Positions 1-6,468 are shown, counted from the stretch's first letter. The stretch is DNA of 7,868 nt from Gammaproteobacteria bacterium (GCA_027001815.1 JALTLT010000042.1:1-7868); one strand, 5' to 3'. A program made the numbers and translations. Notes: generated from the sequence alone by a model not told the origin.

Positions 1-240
1 GGGGGATGGGGAAAGGGGGTGGAACCGGGCCTTTCCTGCCCGCTTCCGGGCCGATCTCCCCTTTTCCCGCGACCTCCGGCCTCGACGAAAGCGGCTACTC
101 TATACCGCACTTCCAGCGATGACAACTATCCCGAATGGAGTAGCGATGGGGACGGAAGGGGCGTTTTTCAAGGAGCTGTCCGTCGGGATCCAGCCGGATC
201 GACCGGATCCCTCGTCACGCCGCCCAGCAGCCTGTTAAGG
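1..240. other. Non-coding left edge, no supported gene
   Basis: I see no convincing gene here. The plus-strand frame starting at base 1 stays open to the TGA at 247-249, but its translation is rich in Pro, Ser, Arg and Gly, shows no recognisable domain and has no ribosome binding site. On the minus strand no ATG starts in this stretch. There is a G-rich run at the extreme left. An imperfect inverted repeat has arms GGGATCC (185-191) and GGATCCC (205-211) around a 13-nt spacer, with no T-run after it. The stretch may be the spacer to a neighbouring gene outside the window. Confidence 0.5.
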
Positions 241-263
241 AATCTCTGATTTATTCAGAGATT
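241..263. repeat. Perfect 9-bp inverted repeat with 5-nt loop
   Basis: AATCTCTGA (241-249) is followed by the loop TTTAT and then its exact reverse complement TCAGAGATT (255-263). It is AT-rich compared with its surroundings. It lies downstream of the kinase/phosphatase gene, beyond the proposed terminator. It could be a second hairpin of a compound terminator, the end of a decayed mobile element, or an intergenic repeat. The sequence alone does not decide. Confidence 0.6.
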
Positions 264-270
264 GCAAGGG

Positions 271-293
271 AGCCGGAAATCGCATTTTCGGCT
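271..293. repeat. Imperfect hairpin next to the terminator
   Basis: AGCCGGAAA (271-279) pairs with TTTTCGGCT (285-293) across a 5-nt loop, with one G-T mismatch that is a wobble pair when read as plus-strand RNA. An alternative 7-bp pairing joins GCCGGAA (272-278) with TTCCGGC (293-299). The two structures exclude each other. It lies between the other two hairpins, making three in a row over 241-329. Confidence 0.45.
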
Positions 294-300
294 TCCGGCG

Positions 301-329
301 TTGAAAAAGGCCAGGATGGCCTTTTTCAA
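301..329 (-). terminator. Rho-independent-type terminator after the kinase/phosphatase gene
   Basis: TTGAAAAAGGCC (301-312) and GGCCTTTTTCAA (318-329) form a perfect 12-bp stem with the loop AGGAT. The hairpin begins 7 bp past the TAG stop of the leftward gene (337-339). Read leftward, a GC core (GGCC) is followed by five T residues inside the arm, as in bidirectional terminators. It should end the leftward transporter-kinase transcript. By symmetry it could also stop a transcript entering from the left. Confidence 0.75.
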
Positions 330-336
330 CATCCTG

Positions 337-2064
337 CTAGACGAGCAGGGTGATGAGGAGCACGATGATCACCAGCTCCACGCCGGCCAGCAACCTCCAG
401 AAAGCGACGGGGTTTCGTTGCAGCAGCGGTTCGCTCTCCCGCCGGGTGAACTCCGGATTGGGATGGCCGAGGTCGTGTACCAGCTCGGAGAGCAGGCCGT
501 AGCGGTCGCCGGGATCGAGGCTCACCGCTCGCTCGATGGCCGCATCCACCCAGATGGGGATCTCCGGAAGGTAGCGCTTCACCGGTACGTAGCGGGGAGG
601 GTTGCGCAGACGGCCCGGTGAGAGGGGTTTGCCATAGGGGAGGCGACCGGTGAACATCTCGTAGGCGATCACCCCCAGGGCGAAGATGTCGGAGCGGGGG
701 GATCCGTTCTCCCCCCGGAAATATTCCGGCGCGGCGTAGTCCAGGGTGCCGAGCATGGGGTTGCGCTCCACGGGAGTGCTGATCTCCTCAATCCCGGCGA
801 TCTTGGTGGAGCCGAAATCGATGATCAGTACCCGGCCCGTGGGGTCGACGAGGATGTTCTCCGGCTTCAGGTCACGGTGGACCATCTCCAGACGGTGGAA
901 CTGACGCAGCCCGGCGGCGATCTGTTCGATGATGTCGCGCACCTCCACCGGCGAGGGGAGGGGGTGGCTCTCCATCCACTGGCGAAGAGTCTGTCCCTCC
1001 ACGTATTCGGTGACGTAGTAGAGGAAGCGGCGGCGGCCCACCGGCTCCAGCACCCGCAACACGTGTTCATTCTCGATGCGTCGTCCCACCCACTCCTCGT
1101 GCAGGAACTGGTCGATGTACTGGGGATCGTCCTCGAAGTTGACCGATGGGGTCTTGATCACCACCTTGCGACCGCTCTTCACCTCCTGGGCCGCATAGAC
1201 CTGGGTGCGCTTGCTGGCGTGCAGCTCCCGCAGGATACGGTAACCGTCCAGCACCATGCCCGGCTCCAGGGGTGGGGGGAAGGGGAGTTCGGTGAGCTGA
1301 CGGTAGAACGCCTCTTCGTCGAGGCTGCCGATGCGTTCGACGCGGATCACCTGGCAACTGGCGTTGTCCTGGCTGCCTGCAGCAAGGGCCAGGGCGACGA
1401 TCTCGCGAGCCGCCTGCTCCGGGCTCTCACGGAGGCGGACGAGGGTACTCCGCAGTTCGGTCAGGCCGATGAACTCGTGGACTCCATCGGTCGTGAGCAG
1501 GAAGGTGTCCCCCTCTTCCACCGGCAGGCTGCGGTAGTCGATATCCAGATGCAGGTCGGCGCCCATGGCCCGACCGAGGAAGGTCTTCTCGCCTGCGCTC
1601 CAGGAGGTGTGGTCGCGGGTGAGGCACTCCAGATCCCCCTCGCGGAGCCGGTGGATGCGGGTGTCACCTACATGAAAGAGGTGGGCGGTGCCGGACTTGA
1701 CGACCAGGGCGGAGAGGGTGGAGAGCATCGCCGCCTCGCGGGCGAAGCGGCTCTGGCTCTGGCTGTAGAGCCAGCGGTTGAGCGCTCCCAGAATCCGCTG
1801 TCCGGAGGTCTTGACGGTCCACGATTCCGGCGTGCTGTAATAGTCTGTCAGGAACCCCCGCACGCACGCCTCGGCCGCCTCCCGTCCGCCTTCCGAGCTG
1901 CTCACCCCGTCGGAGATCACCGCCGCCACACCCTTGGTGGCGAGCAGCGGCTCGTCGGGTACCCGGATGCCGATGGCGTCGTCGTTGCCAGCCTTGACCC
2001 CTGCGTCACTGAACTGGCCGGCGCGGATCTCCAGGGAGAGGTTGGAAGGGGTTTCGCTCTTCAC
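337..2064 (-). CDS. Bifunctional PP2C-type phosphatase / Ser-Thr protein kinase with C-terminal membrane anchor
   Basis: A 575-residue fusion. Residues about 10-245 are a PP2C-like phosphatase with its metal-binding motifs: NDD at 27-29, DG at 52-53, GDTR at 133-136, DG at 193-194 and DN at 233-234. Residues about 275-535 are a Hanks-type kinase: ATP-binding Lys304, candidate helix-C Glu323/324, HRDLKPEN at 396-403, DFG at 416-418 and APE at 445-447. The glycine-rich loop (about 280-290) lacks its usual glycines, yet all catalytic residues are present, so activity is plausible. Residues about 555-575 form one hydrophobic helix ending the protein, a tail anchor leaving both domains in the cytoplasm. 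The start is GTG at 2064; no ATG lies between it and the in-frame stop at 2086-2088. It follows the transporter stop by 7 bp, so the two are probably translationally coupled. I recall a kinase gene in the same setting in Pseudomonas aeruginosa. The target is unknown; the transporter or the reductases are inferred candidates. Confidence 0.92.
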   Translation of the reverse strand: MKSETPSNLSLEIRAGQFSDAGVKAGNDDAIGIRVPDEPLLATKGVAAVISDGVSSSEGGREAAEACVRGFLTDYYSTPESWTVKTSGQRILGALNRWLYSQSQSRFAREAAMLSTLSALVVKSGTAHLFHVGDTRIHRLREGDLECLTRDHTSWSAGEKTFLGRAMGADLHLDIDYRSLPVEEGDTFLLTTDGVHEFIGLTELRSTLVRLRESPEQAAREIVALALAAGSQDNASCQVIRVERIGSLDEEAFYRQLTELPFPPPLEPGMVLDGYRILRELHASKRTQVYAAQEVKSGRKVVIKTPSVNFEDDPQYIDQFLHEEWVGRRIENEHVLRVLEPVGRRRFLYYVTEYVEGQTLRQWMESHPLPSPVEVRDIIEQIAAGLRQFHRLEMVHRDLKPENILVDPTGRVLIIDFGSTKIAGIEEISTPVERNPMLGTLDYAAPEYFRGENGSPRSDIFALGVIAYEMFTGRLPYGKPLSPGRLRNPPRYVPVKRYLPEIPIWVDAAIERAVSLDPGDRYGLLSELVHDLGHPNPEFTRRESEPLLQRNPVAFWRLLAGVELVIIVLLITLLV

Positions 2065-2071
2065 ATCGTTC

Positions 2072-3553
2072 TCATGTGACGTCGATCATCTGTACGGTAC
2101 CATCCGGGAGTACTTCCGCCATCTGTCCCGACGGCTCCTCCATGAAGAAAGCGATGAGCGCCAGCGTCACCAGTGCGGCCCCGGCGATCACCAGAAAGAA
2201 TATCTGTGGTGAGACGAAGGAGAGTACGGTCAGGAAAGAGACTGCGCCGACGCTGCCATAGGCGCCTGCCATGCCGGCGATCTGGCCGGTGAGACGGCGC
2301 TTGATGAGGGGTACCATGGCGAATACCGCTCCTTCGCCCGACTGGACGAAGAAGGAGCAGGCCATGGTGACGGCCACCGCCAGGAAGATGGGCCACCGGC
2401 CGTCGACCTGGGAGAGGGCGAGATAGCCGAGAATCAGGCCTCCGATCAGGATCATCAGGCTCATCTTGCGTCCGAACCGGTCGCTGAACCAGCCTCCGCT
2501 CGGACGGGCGACCAGGTTCATGAAGGCGTAGCCCGAGGCGAGCAGGCCGGCGGTCACCTGGGAGATCTCGAAGGTCTCCATGAAGAAGAGGGGGAGCATG
2601 GAGACCACCGCCAGCTCCGATCCGAAGGTGACCAGGTAGGCCAGGTCCAGGATCGCCACCTGGCGGAAACGATAGCGGTCGATCTGGGGAACCGGCCCCT
2701 CGAACACCTTGTGGTTGATCTGCCAGACGCGGATGGTCTGAAAGGCGTAGAGGGCGATCAGGAGCAGGTAGATGCCGTTGGTGACCAGGCCCGGGAGCAT
2801 CCCCAGGTTGGCCGGCCCAAGTTTCCAGGCGAGCAGGGCGAGAGCGCCGTAGAGGGGGATGTTCATGAGCAGGTAGAGGAAAAAGTCGCCGCGGCTGCTC
2901 ACCTCCATGGCGCCGGCCTTCTTCGGCTTGAAGTAGGTGGAGCCCTTGGGGGTGTCGCTCACCGAGAAGAAATAGACGGCCGAGTAGGTGAGGGCCAGGA
3001 GGCCGGTGGTGGCGATCGCCCAGCGCCACCCCTCCTCCCCGCCGTAGTAGAGGGCGAGGGCCGGCAGCGTCATGGCCGCGGCGGCGGAGCCGAAGTTGCC
3101 CCAGCCGCCATAGACGCCTTCGGCGACGCCGAGCTGGCGGGCCGGGAACCACTCGCTCACCATGCGGATGCCGATGACGAAACCGGCGCCCACGAAACCG
3201 AGCAGGAATCGCATGATGGCCGCCTGCTGGAAGTCGTCGGCCAGGGAAAAACCGAAGCAGAGCAGGCTGGAGACGAACAGCAACAGCGAGTACATGCGGC
3301 GCGGGCCGAAGGCGTCCACCAGCATGCCGACGATGATCCGGGCCGGGATGGTGAGGGCCACATTGAGGATCAGCAGCGCCTTCACCTCCTGATCGCTGAG
3401 GCCGAGGGTGTCGCGGATGGATGCGAGCAGGGGGGCGTGGTTGAACCAGATGAAAAAGCTGAGGAAGAAGGCGAACCAGGTGAGGTGGAGGATCCTGATC
3501 CTGCCCGTGAAGGAGAGCAGATTCAGTTTCGTCTCGGACACTGAGGGACTCAT
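2072..3553 (-). CDS. narK: MFS nitrate/nitrite transporter, NarK/NasA family
   Basis: A 493-residue inner membrane protein expected to import nitrate for assimilation. Family hallmarks are Arg72 in helix 2 (IPARIIVGML), the MFS loop DAFGPRRM (80-87), the glycine-rich nitrate signature GWGNFGSA (150-157), Arg350 followed by PSGGWFSDRFGRK (351-363), and SGEGAVFAMVP (405-415). Counting hydrophobic stretches gives about 14 rather than 12; the extra two (about 224-243 and 252-277) sit in the central loop. I chose ATG at 3553 because AGGAG lies 6 nt upstream. An in-frame GTG at 3598 has no ribosome binding site and lies upstream of the start predicted from the sigma54 promoter. It is the first gene of a leftward operon with the kinase/phosphatase. 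Nitrate against nitrite specificity, and symport against exchange, cannot be read from the sequence. Confidence 0.93.
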   Translation of the reverse strand: MSPSVSETKLNLLSFTGRIRILHLTWFAFFLSFFIWFNHAPLLASIRDTLGLSDQEVKALLILNVALTIPARIIVGMLVDAFGPRRMYSLLLFVSSLLCFGFSLADDFQQAAIMRFLLGFVGAGFVIGIRMVSEWFPARQLGVAEGVYGGWGNFGSAAAAMTLPALALYYGGEEGWRWAIATTGLLALTYSAVYFFSVSDTPKGSTYFKPKKAGAMEVSSRGDFFLYLLMNIPLYGALALLAWKLGPANLGMLPGLVTNGIYLLLIALYAFQTIRVWQINHKVFEGPVPQIDRYRFRQVAILDLAYLVTFGSELAVVSMLPLFFMETFEISQVTAGLLASGYAFMNLVARPSGGWFSDRFGRKMSLMILIGGLILGYLALSQVDGRWPIFLAVAVTMACSFFVQSGEGAVFAMVPLIKRRLTGQIAGMAGAYGSVGAVSFLTVLSFVSPQIFFLVIAGAALVTLALIAFFMEEPSGQMAEVLPDGTVQMIDVT

Positions 3554-3601
3554 GGGGTACTCCTGGCCAGTCGTGGTGTAATGGGGGAATGCCGGCACGT
3601 A

Positions 3602-3617
3602 AGCAAGTTGTGTGCCA
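3602..3617 (-). promoter_or_regulatory. Sigma54 (RpoN) promoter for the transporter-kinase operon
   Basis: Read leftward, the bases are TGGCAC-ACAAC-TTGCT. The invariant GG falls at 3616-3615 and GC at 3604-3603, exactly 10 bp apart, matching the RpoN -24/-12 consensus. Transcription should start near 3591, giving a leader of about 38 nt before the ATG at 3553. An NtrC-type palindrome lies centred about 102 bp upstream. Confidence 0.88.
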
Positions 3618-3651
3618 TGCCCATGAGAACTCCTTGATGGATAACCCTCTA

Positions 3652-3669
3652 CTCCACTTTCCGGTGGAG
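3652..3669. repeat. 6-bp inverted repeat upstream of the leftward promoter
   Basis: CTCCAC (3652-3657) and GTGGAG (3664-3669) are separated by 6 nt. It lies between the leftward sigma54 promoter and the nearer NtrC site, upstream of both predicted transcripts. An RNA role is therefore unlikely unless another promoter reads through. It may be a minor operator or chance. Confidence 0.35.
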
Positions 3670-3680
3670 GCGAGCGCCCT

Positions 3681-3707
3681 TCTGCGCACTATTGTAGTGC
3701 ATGCAGA
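3681..3707. promoter_or_regulatory. NtrC-type enhancer site I within a larger palindrome
   Basis: GCAC-TATTGTA-GTGC (3686-3700) fits the NtrC consensus GCAC-N7-GTGC exactly. Inside it, GCACTA and TAGTGC are a perfect 6-bp inverted repeat. Outer arms TCTGC (3681-3685) and GCAGA (3703-3707) extend the symmetry with a 2-nt offset. The centre (3693) is about 102 bp upstream of the predicted leftward start and 226 bp from the rightward start. It should bind phosphorylated NtrC and activate at least the leftward promoter. Confidence 0.8.
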
Positions 3708-3742
3708 GGAGAAGGGGGGATCGATGGCTGGCCGGGAAGAGG

Positions 3743-3759
3743 GCCGGTGATTTGCCGGC
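3743..3759. repeat. GCCGG-N7-CCGGC inverted repeat between the two enhancer sites
   Basis: GCCGG (3743-3747) and CCGGC (3755-3759) are separated by 7 nt, roughly midway between the two NtrC-type sites. The spacing mimics an NtrC site but the arms are not GCAC/GTGC. In GC-rich DNA such a repeat is not rare. No binding protein can be assigned. Confidence 0.3.
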
Positions 3760-3788
3760 AGATGAGGGCGCTTCGGTCGTCGACAAAA

Positions 3789-3804
3789 TGCACCATGATG
3801 GTGC
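3789..3804. promoter_or_regulatory. NtrC-type enhancer site II
   Basis: TGCACCATGATGGTGC contains GCACCA (3790-3795) and TGGTGC (3799-3804) as a perfect 6-bp inverted repeat, and the GCAC-N7-GTGC consensus (3790-3804). It is almost the textbook high-affinity NtrC site seen upstream of glnA. The centre at 3797 is about 122 bp upstream of the predicted nirB start and 206 bp from the leftward start. It is 104 bp from site I, close to a whole number of helical turns. Confidence 0.88.
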
Positions 3805-3850
3805 GAGCAGACCCTGGATGAGGGTGATTCTCAATCGCGAAGGATGGGGG

Positions 3851-3862
3851 TTCTGCGCAGAA
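3851..3862. promoter_or_regulatory. Perfect 12-bp palindrome TTCTGCGCAGAA, possible operator
   Basis: The palindrome is centred about 62 bp upstream of the predicted nirB start, between enhancer site II and the -24 element. Its first nine bases, TTCTGCGCA, recur at 3680-3688 at the edge of site I, and the shorter TCTGCAGA occurs at 3941-3948 in the nirB leader. Position and repetition suggest a second regulator's site. I cannot name the protein. Confidence 0.45.
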
Positions 3863-3892
3863 ACAACTGTATAATCAACATGATGCATAGTA

Positions 3893-3908
3893 TGGCACAA
3901 GTGTTGCT
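3893..3908 (+). promoter_or_regulatory. Sigma54 (RpoN) promoter for nirB-nirD-nitrate reductase
   Basis: TGGCAC-AAGTG-TTGCT has GG at 3894-3895 and GC at 3906-3907 with the required 10-bp gap, a full -24/-12 match. Transcription should begin near 3919, leaving a leader of about 51 nt before nirB. This core and the leftward one are identical except for the 5-nt spacer, which argues for coordinated control. Confidence 0.9.
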
Positions 3909-3957
3909 AACTGATGTCGTCAACGAAACAGTTGCAGTCATCTGCAGAACACTTGTG
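3896..3957. repeat. 10-bp inverted repeat flanking the nirB transcription start
   Basis: CACAAGTGTT (3896-3905) overlaps the sigma54 promoter core, and its exact reverse complement AACACTTGTG lies at 3948-3957, just before the nirB ribosome binding site. The arms are 42 bp apart. Since the first arm is upstream of the predicted start, the pair cannot fold in the mRNA. It would act as DNA, if at all. Confidence 0.5.
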
Positions 3958-3969
3958 ACGGAGTGATCC

Positions 3970-6405
3970 ATGAAAGAGAAACTGGTGGTCATCGGCAACG
4001 GCATGGCGGGCATCCGCACCGTGGAGGAGCTGCTCAAGCTCGCGCCGGACATGTACGAGATCGTGGTCTTCGGCGAAGAACCCTACGGCAACTACAACCG
4101 CATCATGCTCTCCCCGGTGCTGGCCGGGGACAAGACCATCGACGAGATCATGCTCAACGACGAGCAGTGGTATGCGGACCACGGCATCACTCTGCACAAG
4201 GGGAAAAGAGTGGTGGAGATCGATCGGGTACGCCGACAGGTGGTGGCCGAGGATGGCACCACCGAGAGCTACGACCGGCTGCTGGTCGCCACCGGCTCCC
4301 GCCCCTTCATTCTGCCGGTTCCCGGCAACGATCTGGAGGGGGTGATCGGTTTTCGCGACATCGCCGACGTCGACACCATGCTCGAGGCAGCCCGTAACCG
4401 GCGCCATGCGGTGGTGATCGGCGGCGGCCTGCTGGGCCTCGAGGCCGCCAATGGTCTCATGCAGCAGGGGATGAGCGTCACCGTGGTGCATCTTCTCGAT
4501 ACCCTCATGGAGCGTCAGCTCGACCGCCCGGCCGCGGAGATGTTGCGAAAGACGCTCGAGGAGCGGGGGCTCCATTTTCTGATGCCGGCGGAGACCGAGG
4601 CGATCATCGGTCAGGAGCGGGTCGAGAAGGTGCGTTTCCGCGACGGCACCGAGATCTACGCCGATCTGGTGGTGATGGCGGTGGGCATCCGTCCCAACGT
4701 GGAGCTGGCGAAGGCCGCGGGTATCCACTGCGAAAGGGGAATCGTGGTCAACGATACCCTTCAGACCTACGATCCCCGCGTCTACGCCATCGGCGAGTGC
4801 GTCCAGCACCGTGGCAAGACCTACGGCCTGGTGGCGCCGTTGTTCGAGATGGCGCGGGTCTGCGCCAATCATCTGGCCAGACTCGGTATCGGCCGCTACG
4901 AGGGTTCCGTCACCTCCACCAAGCTCAAGGTGACCGGCATCGATCTCTTCTCCGCGGGGGACTTCCTCGGCGGCCCCGACTCGGAGGAGCTGGTGTTCCA
5001 GGATGCCGCCCGCGGCGTCTACCGCAAGCTGGTGGTGGAGAACAACCGGATCACCGGGGTGGTGATGTTCGGAGACACCATCGACGGCTCCTGGTACTTC
5101 GACCTGATGCGCGACGGCACCGACATCTCCGAGATGCGCGAGCACATCCTGTTCGGCCAGGCGCACCTGGGCGACTCGGGCCACGGCGAGCAGAACCGTG
5201 TCGCCGCCATGCCCGACGATGCCGAGATCTGCGGCTGCAACGGCGTGTGCAAGGGCGATATCGTCAAGGCCATCACCGAAAAGAAACTGTTTACCCTGGA
5301 GGACGTGCGGGCCCACACCAAGGCCTCCAGCTCCTGTGGCTCCTGTACCGGCCTGGTGGAGGCGCTGCTGGCCCATGTGGTGGGCGGCGACTACTCCACT
5401 GCCCCGCACCTCAAGCCGATGTGCGGCTGCACCGAGCACACCCATGACGAGGTGCGCGAACAGATCCGCAAGCAGGCGCTGAAAGACATTCCGTCGGTGA
5501 TGACCGCCCTGGATTGGAAGACCCCTGATGGTTGTCCCAAGTGCCGTACCGCCCTCAACTACTACCTGCTGTGCGAGTGGCCGGGCGAATACCAGGACGA
5601 CAGCCAGTCCCGCTTCATCAACGAGCGGGCCCACGCCAACATCCAGAAGGATGGCACCTACTCCGTGATCCCGCGCATGTGGGGCGGCGGCACCACCCCG
5701 CAGGAGCTGAAGAAGATCGCCGAGGTTGCGGAGAAGTACAATGTCAAGACCGTACACGTCACCGGCGGCCAGCGCATCGGCCTCTACGGCCTCAAGAAGG
5801 AGGAGCTGCCGAGGATCTGGAGGGACCTGGAGGAGGCTGGCTTCGTATCCGGCCACGCCTACGGCAAGGCCCTGCGTACGGTGAAGACCTGCGTGGGCAA
5901 GGAGTGGTGCCGCTTCGGTACCCAGGACTCTACCCATCTCGGCATCGAAATGGAAAAGCTCACCTGGGGCTCCTGGACACCGCACAAGTTCAAGATGGCC
6001 GCCTCCGGTTGCCCGCGCAACTGTGCCGAGGCCACCATCAAGGATCTGGGGGTGGTCTGCGTCGACTCGGGTTATGAGATCCACGTGGGTGGCAACGGCG
6101 GCGTCAAGGTGCGCGCCACCGATTTCCTTGTGCACGTCAAGACCGAGGAGGAGGTACTCGAATACGTGGCCGCCTTCATGCAACTCTACCGGGAGAACGC
6201 CCACTATCTGGAGCGCACCGCGCCGTGGATCGAGCGCGTCGGACTGGCCTTCGTCAAGGAGCAGATCGTCGAGGACGAGCAGAACCGCAAGCTGCTCGCC
6301 GAACGGTTCCGCCGTGCCCAGAAGTTTGCCCAGCAGGATCCCTGGAAGGAGCGTGCGGAGGGGAGTGATCGCCACGAGTTCCAACCCCTCAAGGAGATCG
6401 GCTGA
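3970..6405 (+). CDS. nirB: Assimilatory nitrite reductase [NAD(P)H], large subunit NirB
   Basis: This 811-residue cytoplasmic enzyme subunit reduces nitrite to ammonium using NAD(P)H through FAD, Fe-S clusters and siroheme. The N-terminal flavoprotein part has the FAD motif GNGMAG (9-14), VATGSRP (106-112), the NAD(P) motif VIGGGLLGLEAA (149-160) and YAIGEC (272-277). A BFD-type [2Fe-2S] domain follows with C421, C423, C456 and C459. Further Cys pairs are C485/C487 and C522/C525. The C-terminal sulfite/nitrite reductase domain carries the siroheme-[4Fe-4S] ligands C641, C647, C681 and C685 in C-x5-C and C-x3-C spacing. Length is close to the E. coli protein (about 850). The start is ATG at 3970 with GGAG 6 nt upstream. 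It is the first gene of the rightward operon behind the sigma54 promoter at 3893. The reading frame is intact with all expected ligands. Confidence 0.97.
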   Translation: MKEKLVVIGNGMAGIRTVEELLKLAPDMYEIVVFGEEPYGNYNRIMLSPVLAGDKTIDEIMLNDEQWYADHGITLHKGKRVVEIDRVRRQVVAEDGTTESYDRLLVATGSRPFILPVPGNDLEGVIGFRDIADVDTMLEAARNRRHAVVIGGGLLGLEAANGLMQQGMSVTVVHLLDTLMERQLDRPAAEMLRKTLEERGLHFLMPAETEAIIGQERVEKVRFRDGTEIYADLVVMAVGIRPNVELAKAAGIHCERGIVVNDTLQTYDPRVYAIGECVQHRGKTYGLVAPLFEMARVCANHLARLGIGRYEGSVTSTKLKVTGIDLFSAGDFLGGPDSEELVFQDAARGVYRKLVVENNRITGVVMFGDTIDGSWYFDLMRDGTDISEMREHILFGQAHLGDSGHGEQNRVAAMPDDAEICGCNGVCKGDIVKAITEKKLFTLEDVRAHTKASSSCGSCTGLVEALLAHVVGGDYSTAPHLKPMCGCTEHTHDEVREQIRKQALKDIPSVMTALDWKTPDGCPKCRTALNYYLLCEWPGEYQDDSQSRFINERAHANIQKDGTYSVIPRMWGGGTTPQELKKIAEVAEKYNVKTVHVTGGQRIGLYGLKKEELPRIWRDLEEAGFVSGHAYGKALRTVKTCVGKEWCRFGTQDSTHLGIEMEKLTWGSWTPHKFKMAASGCPRNCAEATIKDLGVVCVDSGYEIHVGGNGGVKVRATDFLVHVKTEEEVLEYVAAFMQLYRENAHYLERTAPWIERVGLAFVKEQIVEDEQNRKLLAERFRRAQKFAQQDPWKERAEGSDRHEFQPLKEIG

Positions 6406-6468
6406 ACGGCCCAATCGGTAACTCCCGGCGGCGCTGCTGCCTCAAACAACAGGACAAACGGTACGACC

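Noticed and set aside
19..249. A 76-codon rightward frame at the left edge
   Set aside because: Low-complexity Pro/Ser/Arg composition, no ribosome binding site, and it ends inside an inverted repeat.
877..2079. A 400-codon rightward frame antisense to the kinase/phosphatase
   Set aside because: No recognisable domain; the opposite strand has intact PP2C and kinase motifs throughout.
3596..3598. Upstream GTG start for the transporter
   Set aside because: No ribosome binding site, and it lies upstream of the transcription start expected from the sigma54 promoter; ATG at 3553 has AGGAG at proper spacing.
2061..3689. A 542-codon leftward frame overlapping the transporter in another frame
   Set aside because: Its translation is rich in Arg, Pro, Gly and His without membrane helices or motifs. 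The overlapping frame gives a clear NarK-family protein.
3649..3900. An 83-codon leftward frame in the divergent control region, and the overlapping one at 3831-4052
   Set aside because: Both run through the enhancer palindromes or the promoter, lack ribosome binding sites and have no recognisable features; the region is explained as regulatory.
3919..3969. ANTAR-type (NasR/NasT) antitermination leader before nirB
   Set aside because: The leader is only about 51 nt, with one weak 4-bp hairpin and no hexaloop pair or terminator.
3907..6414. An 835-codon open frame antisense to nirB
   Set aside because: It is a mirror of nirB's GC-rich codon usage. The translation is low-complexity (His, Ala, Gly, Leu, Asp-rich) with no domain, while the opposite strand encodes a full NirB.
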